DNA of 64,000 nucleotides from Dyadobacter psychrotolerans (lineage in GTDB: Bacteria; Bacteroidota; Bacteroidia; Cytophagales; Spirosomataceae): contig NZ_SMFL01000010.1 of NCBI RefSeq assembly GCF_004349265.1, positions 186,001-250,000 of the forward strand, written 5' to 3'. How positions within the stretch are numbered: the stretch's first letter is position 1; every line of letters starts with the position of its first letter. The notes under the pieces are model-generated. The model had not been told where the DNA came from and ran no database searches. It saw nothing but the letters and a program-made list of their open reading frames with translations. The position numbers and the translations under genes were made by a program. Of the stretch, positions 8,590-16,031 are shown piece by piece.

Positions 8590-9897
8590 ATGGCTTCATT
8601 TAAAATAACAGGAGATAGGCGTCTTAAGGGAGAAATCATACCTCAGGGAGCAAAAAATGAGGCGCTGCAAATCATTTGCGCAGTGCTTTTAACCAAAGAG
8701 CCGGTAACAATCCATAACATTCCAAACATTCGTGATGTAAATCAACTGATCGATCTTTTGGGAGATTTGGGCGTTCGCCGTACCAGCCTGAGTGAATCAT
8801 CTATTCGTTTTGAAGCAAGTGATATCAATCTGGACTATCTTGAATCAGATTCTTTCCGCCAAAAGGCAGCGGCTTTGAGAGGCTCTGTCATGTTGCTGGG
8901 ACCCATGCTTGCACGGTTCCGCAAGGGACGCATTCCAAGGCCGGGTGGTGATAAAATTGGAAGGAGACGATTGGATACACACTTCCTTGGTTTTGAAAAA
9001 TTAGGTGCGGAATTCAGTTATGATGGTGAGGATGGCGGATTTTATAAGGTGGATGCAGCAAATCTGAAAGGTGCATTTATGCTTTTGGATGAAGCTTCGG
9101 TTACCGGAACTGCCAATGTATTGATGGCAGCCGTGATGGCCGAAGGAACTACCACCATCTATAATGCAGCCTGTGAGCCTTATCTTCAGCAATTGTGTAA
9201 AATGCTGAACCGGATGGGAGCAAAAATTTCCGGCATTTCGTCCAACTTACTCATCGTTGAAGGAGTTACTGAACTTACGGGAACAGAACATACCATGCTT
9301 CCGGATATGATTGAGATTGGTAGTTTCATCGGACTTGCTGCGATGACACAATCTGAGATTACCATCAAAAATTGCCAGATCGCACAACTGGGAATTATTC
9401 CTGAAGTGTTTCAAAAACTGGGCATCAAACTGGAATTCCGGGGCGATGATATATTTGTACCCGCTCAGGATCATTACCGCATCGAAAACTACATGGACGG
9501 CTCTACATTAACCGTAGCCGATGCGCCATGGCCTGGCTTCACTCCTGATTTGCTGAGTATCGTTCTCGTGACTGCCATTCAATCGCAGGGAACCGTGCTG
9601 ATTCACCAGAAAATGTTTGAAAGCCGCCTTTTCTTTGTTGATAAACTGATCGAAATGGGTGCGCAGATCATTCTTTGCGATCCGCACCGCGCCACGGTTA
9701 TCGGCCACAACCGCGAAACACAGTTACGCGGTATTCGTATGACATCCCCCGACATCCGTGCAGGTGTTGCACTGCTGATTGCAGCCTTGTCCGCAAAAGG
9801 CGTCAGCATTATCGATAACATTGAACAAATAGACAGAGGTTATCAGAACATCGATACCCGTCTCAACGCAATTGGTGCTGAGATTATAAGACTGTAA
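8590..9897 (+). CDS. murA: UDP-N-acetylglucosamine 1-carboxyvinyltransferase
   Basis: MurA transfers enolpyruvate from PEP to UDP-GlcNAc, the first committed step of peptidoglycan synthesis. The 435-residue protein has the two inverted EPT domains of the family: the PQGAKNEALQ motif carrying the catalytic-site Lys-Asn near residues 21-23, the loop RPGGDKIGRRRLDTH, and LPDMIEIGSFIGLAA in the second half. The residue equivalent to E. coli Cys115 is Asp121 (GGDKIG instead of GGCxIG). A natural Cys-to-Asp change keeps activity in other bacteria and makes the enzyme insensitive to fosfomycin. A strong bidirectional terminator follows the stop. Confidence 0.96.
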   Translation: MASFKITGDRRLKGEIIPQGAKNEALQIICAVLLTKEPVTIHNIPNIRDVNQLIDLLGDLGVRRTSLSESSIRFEASDINLDYLESDSFRQKAAALRGSVMLLGPMLARFRKGRIPRPGGDKIGRRRLDTHFLGFEKLGAEFSYDGEDGGFYKVDAANLKGAFMLLDEASVTGTANVLMAAVMAEGTTTIYNAACEPYLQQLCKMLNRMGAKISGISSNLLIVEGVTELTGTEHTMLPDMIEIGSFIGLAAMTQSEITIKNCQIAQLGIIPEVFQKLGIKLEFRGDDIFVPAQDHYRIENYMDGSTLTVADAPWPGFTPDLLSIVLVTAIQSQGTVLIHQKMFESRLFFVDKLIEMGAQIILCDPHRATVIGHNRETQLRGIRMTSPDIRAGVALLIAALSAKGVSIIDNIEQIDRGYQNIDTRLNAIGAEIIRL

Positions 9898-9917
9898 TTG
9901 ATAACACGAATACCAGA

Positions 9918-9957
9918 AACAAAAAGACGGAGCCTGCGAGGACTCCGTCTTTTTGTT
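9918..9957. terminator. bidirectional intrinsic terminator
   Basis: A perfect 15-bp stem (AACAAAAAGACGGAG and its exact complement CTCCGTCTTTTTGTT) encloses a 10-nt loop. The A-run on the left and T-run on the right let it work both ways. It separates the convergent murA and DUF1080 genes. Confidence 0.92.
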
Positions 9958-10061
9958 TACCTCCCACTTCTCACCACCTCAAGGCGATGCGCGGGGCTGA
10001 AGGATGGAAGGCTTTTCAGGCTAAACAGCTTTTCACATTTTAAATCTCGCTTTTCACTTCC

Positions 10062-10922
10062 TTACTTTTTCTTACCGTAAGTGCAGGCCGTGTTGTCTTC
10101 CTTCACATAGTACGACTTGTAATTGGTCGCCTTTGGATCCATACATCCTTTCAGGTCAAGCAGCTCCACTTTTCTGAACTCTACAGGATGACTTTCACTT
10201 TGCAGCGAAATTGAACCGTGATCCAATAATTTACCTGCGATTACAACAGCAGGGTCATGCCCGCTCACGTTTCCGCCTCCTAACTGTGGCTTGTTATAGG
10301 CAAGGACCATTTCGCCATTGGCATAATGCTGTATCAGAGAATCACCCAAAACAAGCACTTCTGCACGCACCCACTGGTCGCCGGCATAAGTCTGCGATTT
10401 GGAGTTGATACAATGCGCTGTGATCAGTTTTCCATCAATTACCACATTGGTTCCGGGCGTACACAAGTTACAGGTAGTTCTTTTATTTGTTCCATCACCT
10501 CCCAAAAGCTGTACTTCAATTGAGGCAGGAAAATCCTGGTCTTTACCCATCGTTGCAGCCGGCTGGCCATGAACCATTATACCGCTGTTACGAAGCGCCC
10601 AACCTTCACCCTTTGGAGCCTGATCGCCTACAAAACGGTACTCAACAGCAATACGATAATATGAGAAATCCCCTTTGTAGAAGATGTGACCATATTTTTG
10701 CTTAAAATCGTCATACTTATCGTAACGTACTACCATCTTTCCGTCTTCAACCCTGAATGTATTTCCGAAATTATCATTAAGGTCATTACCACGGATTTTA
10801 ACGTCCCATCCATCCAGGTTTTTACCATTAAAAAGTTGTTTCCATTCCTGCTTTTCTGATTTTTTCTGTCCGAAAGAGAGAATACTGATCAGACAGAACA
10901 ATGCAGTCAATTTTAATTTCAT
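10062..10922 (-). CDS. secreted DUF1080 (3-keto-disaccharide hydrolase-type) protein
   Basis: The frame is open further upstream, but the ATG chosen opens a clean signal peptide (MKLKLTALFCLISILSFGQ); the longer version adds 59 residues with no export signal in front. The mature protein carries the concanavalin-like DUF1080 fold: WKQLFNGKNLDGWDVK at the start, then FRVEDGKMVV, YRIAVEYRF, GWALRNSGIMVHGQ, SIEVQLLGGD, and VEFRKVELLDLKG. Members of this family hydrolyse 3-keto-glycosides made by PVC-type oxidoreductases. The last 25 residues (GCMDPKATNY to NTACTYG) match the short Cys-paired GCxDPxAxNY...DDGSCxY motif seen at the ends of many secreted Bacteroidota proteins. Transcription ends at the terminator shared with murA. 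Confidence 0.88.
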   Translation of the reverse strand: MKLKLTALFCLISILSFGQKKSEKQEWKQLFNGKNLDGWDVKIRGNDLNDNFGNTFRVEDGKMVVRYDKYDDFKQKYGHIFYKGDFSYYRIAVEYRFVGDQAPKGEGWALRNSGIMVHGQPAATMGKDQDFPASIEVQLLGGDGTNKRTTCNLCTPGTNVVIDGKLITAHCINSKSQTYAGDQWVRAEVLVLGDSLIQHYANGEMVLAYNKPQLGGGNVSGHDPAVVIAGKLLDHGSISLQSESHPVEFRKVELLDLKGCMDPKATNYKSYYVKEDNTACTYGKKK

Positions 10923-11032
10923 AGGTTGATTTTTTAAAAGATTGTAAACTAATAATTGCCGGAGATAAAAGGTAAACCGTACATTCGTGCGAATTATCCT
11001 CCTATTTTCCGTGTTGTTTTTTAACCAGGACG

Positions 11033-11058
11033 TACTCCGCGAAGTCAATGGCGGAGTA
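11033..11058. promoter_or_regulatory. inverted repeat ahead of the methyltransferase
   Basis: TACTCCGC and GCGGAGTA form 8-bp perfect arms around a 10-nt spacer, ending 8 bp before the methyltransferase ATG. It could be an operator or a 5-prime UTR hairpin; no T-run follows, so it is not a terminator. Confidence 0.4.
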
Positions 11059-11066
11059 AATATACT

Positions 11067-11984
11067 ATGAGAACGAATAATATAAAGCGCAAAGGGCATT
11101 CAGAAGATTTTTTTGGCACATATCGCAACTTTTGGTGGAATGAAGGTTTCCTGAATTTACTTAACAAACGACTGCAGTTACAGACACATCACAACATGCT
11201 TGATGTGGGCTGCGGACAATGCCACTGGAGTAAAATTCTGGCCGACTATCTGGGCAAACCTGCCAAAGTCTACGCCGTAGACAACGATCGCAAGTGGTCG
11301 AAAGGAGAGAAGGAAATCCGTAGTTACTTTCAGGAAAAGAATATTGATTTTGAATTAAAAAAAGGAGATGCGCATGAACTGCCTTATAACGACAATTCTT
11401 TTGATCTCGTAACCTGCCAAACGCTCCTTATACACGTTGAGTATCCAAAAAATGTAATTAATGAAATGAAGCGGGTGCTCAAGCCCGGTGGCACAATTCT
11501 TTGCGTAGAGCCAAATAATCTCGTACAAAGTCTGACTCAAAGTTCGGTTTCGACCAACGATCCGATTGACGAAGTGCTGGATCATGTAAAGTATGCGCTG
11601 ATTTTTGAGAGAGGGAAAAAGAAACTGGGTCTGGGGGACAATTCACTGGGTGATCTGGTTCCCGGATTTTTATCGCAGGCCGGTTTTGAAAATGTGGAAG
11701 TCAGGCTTTCGGATAAAGCAATAGCCATGTATCCTCCTTATAACACCGATGAGCAGCTGGCTACCATGAAACAGTGGCAAAATGGCAATACCTGGAGCAA
11801 CGAGCAATTCAGCGATTACGATTATTTCAGGGCCATTGGAAAGGACAGCCTGGAATTTTATGAACGTTATAAAGTTAAATATGCGCATCTGGGAGAACGG
11901 ATTCTTCGTAACATCGATGCCAACAAGTATCACTCTGCCGGCGGTGCCATGATGTACATTATTTCAGGTACCAAACCGCAGTAA
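11067..11984 (+). CDS. class I SAM-dependent methyltransferase
   Basis: The protein (305 residues) carries the Rossmann methyltransferase motifs in order: motif I MLDVGCGQCHWS near residue 46, the acidic ribose-binding VYAVDNDRKW at strand 2, the KGDAHELPY loop, DLVTCQTLLIHV (motif IV), and MKRVLKPGGTILCVEPNN (motif post-I/V). This matches the Methyltransf_11/25 type that acts on small molecules or lipids. The C-terminal third (DYDYFRAIGKDSLEFYERYK) is not recognisable and probably forms the substrate lid. It is followed after 15 bp by the photolyase gene, so the pair is likely one transcript. The substrate cannot be inferred. Confidence 0.85.
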   Translation: MRTNNIKRKGHSEDFFGTYRNFWWNEGFLNLLNKRLQLQTHHNMLDVGCGQCHWSKILADYLGKPAKVYAVDNDRKWSKGEKEIRSYFQEKNIDFELKKGDAHELPYNDNSFDLVTCQTLLIHVEYPKNVINEMKRVLKPGGTILCVEPNNLVQSLTQSSVSTNDPIDEVLDHVKYALIFERGKKKLGLGDNSLGDLVPGFLSQAGFENVEVRLSDKAIAMYPPYNTDEQLATMKQWQNGNTWSNEQFSDYDYFRAIGKDSLEFYERYKVKYAHLGERILRNIDANKYHSAGGAMMYIISGTKPQ

Positions 11985-11999
11985 TCCGATTTAGTTAAT

Positions 12000-13322
12000 A
12001 TGAGTTCACCATCAAAAGAGAAAATTGCTGTATTCTGGCACCGGAGGGATTTGAGGTTGCATGATAACGCCGGTCTTTACCGTGCACTTCGGTCGGGATA
12101 TAAAGTGCTTCCTCTTTTCATCTTTGATCGTAAAATTCTGGATGCACTCGAGAATAAAGAAGACAAACGTGTCATGTTTATTTACGATGCCATTCTTGAA
12201 ATAAAGGATAAACTGAATAAAATGGATTCGGATATTCTTGTTGAGCATGGTTTTGCTGCGAATGTCTGGAAAGAACTAATCACAAAATATAACATAGCCG
12301 AAGTATATACAAACGGGGATTACGAACCTTATGCAACTGAGCGGGATCAGGAAATCACTGATATTTTAGCAAAAGAGAATATTCCTTTTAAGTCTTTCAA
12401 GGATCAGGTAATTTTTGAAAAAAAGGAAATACTGTCCGGCCAGCATACACCATACACGGTTTTTACACCATACAGCCGCGCCTGGAAAGACAAGTGTAAC
12501 AAATTTTTTCTTTCCTCTTATCCTACCGAAAAGTACTTCTCAAACTTTTTCAGCCACACAAAACCCGACATTCCTTCCTTAAAAGAAATGGGATTTGAGA
12601 AAACGGATGAGGATTTCCCTTCTGATAAGGTACGGGATGAGTTGTTGGAAAAATATGAAGAACAGCGCAATTATCCTGCTTTACCTGGAACTTCCCGACT
12701 TGGTATTCACTTGCGTTTTGGTACAATCAGCATCCGTGACATGGCGCGCAAAGCTTTTGACACCAGCAATACCTGGCTTAATGAATTAATATGGCGGGAT
12801 TTTTACCAGCAAATACTCTGGAATTTTCCTCAGGTAGGTAAAGGCAAAGCGTTCCGTCCTGATTATGATAAAATTAAGTGGCGTAATAATGAAGAAGAAT
12901 TTAAAGCCTGGTGTGAAGGAAGAACGGGTTATCCGCTGGTGGACGCAGGGATGCACCAGATAAATGCAACCGGTTTTATGCACAACCGCATACGCATGGT
13001 CACAGCAAGTTTTTTAACCAAACATCTTTTAATCGACTGGCGATGGGGTGAAGCTTATTTTGCTGAGAAATTACTGGATTATGATTTAGCGGCTAATAAC
13101 GGTGGCTGGCAATGGGCCGCGGGTTCCGGCACGGATGCAGCCCCTTATTTCCGGATTTTCAACCCCACAGCACAGGCTGAAAAATTTGACAAAAAAGGAG
13201 AATACATAAAAAAATGGGTTCCTGAACTCAACTCTCTCAACTACCCTGATCCGATCGTAGATCATAAATTTGCGCGCGAACGCTGCCTGAAAGCTTATAA
13301 GGACGCGCTGGATAAAAGTTAG
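12000..13322 (+). CDS. phr: cryptochrome/deoxyribodipyrimidine photolyase family protein
   Basis: The 440-residue flavoprotein has an N-terminal alpha/beta photolyase domain (VFWHRRDLRLHDNAGLYRAL, then LPLFIFD) for the antenna chromophore and a C-terminal helical FAD domain. The FAD domain shows ELIWRDFYQQIL, TGYPLVDAGMHQINATGFMHNRIRM and NNGGWQWAAGSGTDAAPYFRIFNP, all hallmark class I CPD photolyase motifs, with the conserved Asn and Trp residues of the flavin pocket in place. It repairs UV-made cyclobutane pyrimidine dimers using blue light. It is slightly short for the class (usually about 470). A light-sensing cryptochrome role cannot be excluded from sequence alone. Confidence 0.93.
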   Translation: MSSPSKEKIAVFWHRRDLRLHDNAGLYRALRSGYKVLPLFIFDRKILDALENKEDKRVMFIYDAILEIKDKLNKMDSDILVEHGFAANVWKELITKYNIAEVYTNGDYEPYATERDQEITDILAKENIPFKSFKDQVIFEKKEILSGQHTPYTVFTPYSRAWKDKCNKFFLSSYPTEKYFSNFFSHTKPDIPSLKEMGFEKTDEDFPSDKVRDELLEKYEEQRNYPALPGTSRLGIHLRFGTISIRDMARKAFDTSNTWLNELIWRDFYQQILWNFPQVGKGKAFRPDYDKIKWRNNEEEFKAWCEGRTGYPLVDAGMHQINATGFMHNRIRMVTASFLTKHLLIDWRWGEAYFAEKLLDYDLAANNGGWQWAAGSGTDAAPYFRIFNPTAQAEKFDKKGEYIKKWVPELNSLNYPDPIVDHKFARERCLKAYKDALDKS

Positions 13323-13330
13323 AAGCCCTA

Positions 13331-13418
13331 AGTTCACAGTTTTTAGCAGACAGTTTACAGCAGCACAACCTTACCGGTTAACTAGAAACTGTTTACTGTA
13401 AACTTAAAACTGTGAACT
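13331..13418. repeat. nested inverted repeat between convergent genes
   Basis: AGTTCACAGTTTT and its exact complement AAAACTGTGAACT (13 bp) lie 62 bp apart. Inside them, AGTTTACAG and CTGTAAACT form a second 9-bp pair. The whole is built from variants of one word (AGTTTACAG/AACTGTTTAC). It fills the spacer between phr and the M16 gene and could fold into a long hairpin on either strand. It may double as a terminator, although no clear T-run follows. Confidence 0.65.
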
Positions 13419-13423
13419 AAAAG

Positions 13424-14701
13424 CTACTTCCCCCCTACCACAACTTCAAGCATATCCTCGGGTTTCAACCAGGTGTTTGCCATTTCCATCACATCTTCGC
13501 TGGTTGTTGCATGAATCTGGTTAATGTATTGGCTAAAAAAATCAGTAGGTAAACCGTCCAGCAAAAGCACTTTTCTCCTGTCTGCTACCTCAAAAGCTGT
13601 ATTTAGAGAACCTGCAAATTCTCCTGTCATAAAGTTTTTAACAGTTTGTAATTCTTCGTCATCAACCAGTTCTGTCTGCAGACGGTAAATTTCCTTTTTG
13701 ATTTCATCAATAGTTTGCTGGGTAAACTCCTTTTTTACATCAGTACCGATCATAAAATAACCATCTTGGCGCAACGTAATCAGGTGTGACGAGATTCCGT
13801 AAGTAAGTCCTTTTTCTTCTCTAATATTTTTCATCAGGCGCGATCCGAAATATCCGCCCAAAATTTCATTGGTAACCAGGAGTTTAAAATAGTCGCGATG
13901 ATGACGTGTAAACATTTTACGGCCCATCCGGATGGTAGACTGCACCCCGTCCTTTTCAACCAATATCTGTTTGTTCGCATAAGAAAACTGTGGATCATGT
14001 ACTGTAACAGTCGATTCCGTTCCTGCCTGATCCTGTCCCAAAAATTCCTTAACAACCTCAACATCTGCCGCAGTAACCTGTCCGGCTAAAACCAGCGTAC
14101 ATTTACCGTTTTTTATATACTGATCAAAATGGGCAACTATTTGTTCTTTTTTCAGTGATTCCAGATCAGCTTCATTTTGATTCCGGCCATAAGGATGATT
14201 ATCACCAAACAACGCTGCCCGAAATTCGGTTGTAGCCAGATATGCCGTTTTTTCTTTGTTAACACGGAGATTCTGCATTGTAATATTTCTCAGCTCTTCC
14301 AATTCCTTGTCGGGAAAATTCGCTTTCTGAATCATTTCCTGAACAAGCGGAAGTACATCCGGAAGGAATTTGGACAAACAGTAAATGACAATTCCGGTAC
14401 GATCTGAGGTATTGTTAAGATCAATAAAAGCACCGACTTTGTCAAATGCTTCGCTTATTTCCGAGGAAGTGAAGTTTTCAGTTCCTTCCGAAAGCATTTT
14501 TATTGCAAAAAATGAAGCACCGTTATACTCTTCCTGCCAGCTACCTGCGTCGAAAATACACTCCAGCCTCACCACTGGTTGCTCGCCGATATTGATGACA
14601 TGAAGTGGAATACCGTTATCGAGTATATGTGTTTTTGTTTCAGGTAAGTTAATAGAATCGATTACCTTGAAATCAGGGGCAATGGTACGGTCAAGAATCA
14701 T
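13424..14701 (-). CDS. M16 family (insulinase-like) protein lacking the zinc motif
   Basis: The 425-residue protein has the two-lobed M16 fold: an N-terminal domain starting THILDNGIPLHVINIG, and a C-terminal domain with the conserved R294-E-E-K-G-L-T-Y301 motif. The HxxEH zinc site is missing: the position that normally reads HFLEH is FFAIK (64-68), followed by the conserved ML..GT. It therefore cannot bind zinc as a normal M16 enzyme does and matches the R/Y partner subunit of heterodimeric bacterial M16B proteases. No HxxEH partner lies in this window. I chose the ATG before ILDRTIAPDFK; a further in-frame ATG 42 bp upstream is possible. It is the last gene after porU-porV. Confidence 0.87.
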   Translation of the reverse strand: MILDRTIAPDFKVIDSINLPETKTHILDNGIPLHVINIGEQPVVRLECIFDAGSWQEEYNGASFFAIKMLSEGTENFTSSEISEAFDKVGAFIDLNNTSDRTGIVIYCLSKFLPDVLPLVQEMIQKANFPDKELEELRNITMQNLRVNKEKTAYLATTEFRAALFGDNHPYGRNQNEADLESLKKEQIVAHFDQYIKNGKCTLVLAGQVTAADVEVVKEFLGQDQAGTESTVTVHDPQFSYANKQILVEKDGVQSTIRMGRKMFTRHHRDYFKLLVTNEILGGYFGSRLMKNIREEKGLTYGISSHLITLRQDGYFMIGTDVKKEFTQQTIDEIKKEIYRLQTELVDDEELQTVKNFMTGEFAGSLNTAFEVADRRKVLLLDGLPTDFFSQYINQIHATTSEDVMEMANTWLKPEDMLEVVVGGK

Positions 14702-14772
14702 ATCAGTAATATAAAAAAGCGAATGACGTTGCAATAACGCCATTCGCCCTGGAAAAAGAAAAATACCTTATT

Positions 14773-15924
14773 TTAGTTTTCAGTATCGCTCACATCAAGC
14801 TTTTCTGCTTTATTCAGGCCAAGAGAAAGCGTGATACGTAAAGTCTGTGCAAGAGGACTTCCCTGAGTAACCGGGAACAAATATGCAAAGTCAACTGCAT
14901 AACGGTCTGCAAAGCGAATACCGGCACCAGCTGTGAAAAATTTACGGTCACCTTTGTTTTTGTTTTCACCGAAGTAACCAGCACGGAGTGCAAAAATATC
15001 GTTGTACCAGTACTCAGCACCAATTGCCAGAGCGACTTCCTGTAATTCTTCTTTAAAACCATCAGGCGCATCAGAGAACGACCCAAAGGCACCGGCTAAT
15101 GCTCCCTGCGTATTGATATTCGTAACGCCATCCGGGGTTGGTACCATTAACTTGCTTGCATCAACGATAAAGTTAAACTTATTACGTCCGTCAGCCGAGT
15201 AAGTAATACCACCACCCAGTTTAAGGTTAGTTGGAATAAAGTTTTCTGTTTCTGTACCGGAACCGTAGTTTACTTTACCTCCAAGATTTGAAAGTACAGC
15301 ACCAAGAGACCAGGTAAATTCTCCTCCATTCTCGTCATTTTTGTATTGTTTTCTATAAAACGCGCTGATATCACCAGCCGCGGTTCTTGCAGTACGTAAC
15401 GAAACATTGTTAATTACAGCGTTTCCTGACAAGTTGGAAGAAATATATTTCAAGGTAAGCCCCATAGAGAAGTTTTTACCTAACTGGCGCGAGTAAGTTC
15501 CGTTAATGGCAAATTCCTTGGAATTGAAATAACCATTTTGGCCGCCTTGTGCATCCCGCAAATCAAGTCTTCCGTTATCAAAATAATTGGCAGAAATCGC
15601 AACTGCAGAGCTCTTGTCCAGCTTTTTGTAAGCTGATAAATAACCCAGCCACATATCGTCAACAAGGTTACGCAGCCATGGCGTGTAAGATGCCGAAACA
15701 CCGAAATCTTTAGTATTGTAAGGAAGCTTGGCAGCATTCCAGTAGGTTGAGTTGGCATCGGGGCTTAATGCAACACCTGCTTCTCCCATACCTGCACTTC
15801 TCGCATCAGGAGCAAAAGTCAAAAAAGATAGTGGTGAATGTGGAATTCGTGTACCCTGTTGGGCCTTTACTACCCCACTTGTTAAGATAAATAAAGAGGA
15901 TAACGTAACAAAAAAAATTCTCAT
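14773..15924 (-). CDS. porV: type IX secretion outer membrane protein PorV
   Basis: A signal peptide (ending GVVKAQ) precedes a predicted FadL-like outer-membrane beta-barrel of 383 residues. The start of the mature protein, with SPLSFLTFAPDARSAGMGEAGVAL and NSTYWNAAKLPY, is the signature of PorV (LptO/PG27). PorV binds the sorting domains of T9SS cargo after translocation and hands them to the sortase PorU. Alternating amphipathic strands run to the end (NKFNFIVDASKLM, EYWYNDIFALRAGYFGE, YAVDFAYLFPV). It lies directly downstream of porU, matching the known functional link, and may also have its own promoter in the 107-bp gap. Confidence 0.93.
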   Translation of the reverse strand: MRIFFVTLSSLFILTSGVVKAQQGTRIPHSPLSFLTFAPDARSAGMGEAGVALSPDANSTYWNAAKLPYNTKDFGVSASYTPWLRNLVDDMWLGYLSAYKKLDKSSAVAISANYFDNGRLDLRDAQGGQNGYFNSKEFAINGTYSRQLGKNFSMGLTLKYISSNLSGNAVINNVSLRTARTAAGDISAFYRKQYKNDENGGEFTWSLGAVLSNLGGKVNYGSGTETENFIPTNLKLGGGITYSADGRNKFNFIVDASKLMVPTPDGVTNINTQGALAGAFGSFSDAPDGFKEELQEVALAIGAEYWYNDIFALRAGYFGENKNKGDRKFFTAGAGIRFADRYAVDFAYLFPVTQGSPLAQTLRITLSLGLNKAEKLDVSDTEN

Positions 15925-15975
15925 AGAAATTGGATTTGCGATAGGAAGTGCTTTTAATCAGCTTCTTTAAAGGGT

Positions 15976-15983
15976 CAAAAGTA
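15976..15983 (-). promoter_or_regulatory. candidate -7 element for porV
   Basis: TACTTTTG on the minus strand is an exact TAnnTTTG match 52 bp before the porV start. No TTG is found at 17-23 bp upstream, so the -33 part is weak. It would let porV and the M16 gene be expressed apart from porU. Confidence 0.4.
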
Positions 15984-16031
15984 CAATGAAAGATAGTTAA
16001 TACTAAAAAATTTTATAAGTTTTCTTCAAAT

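Noticed and set aside
10923..11099. N-terminal extension of the DUF1080 protein
   Set aside because: The extension overlaps the divergent methyltransferase gene and lacks protein-like sequence; the inner ATG opens a clean signal peptide.
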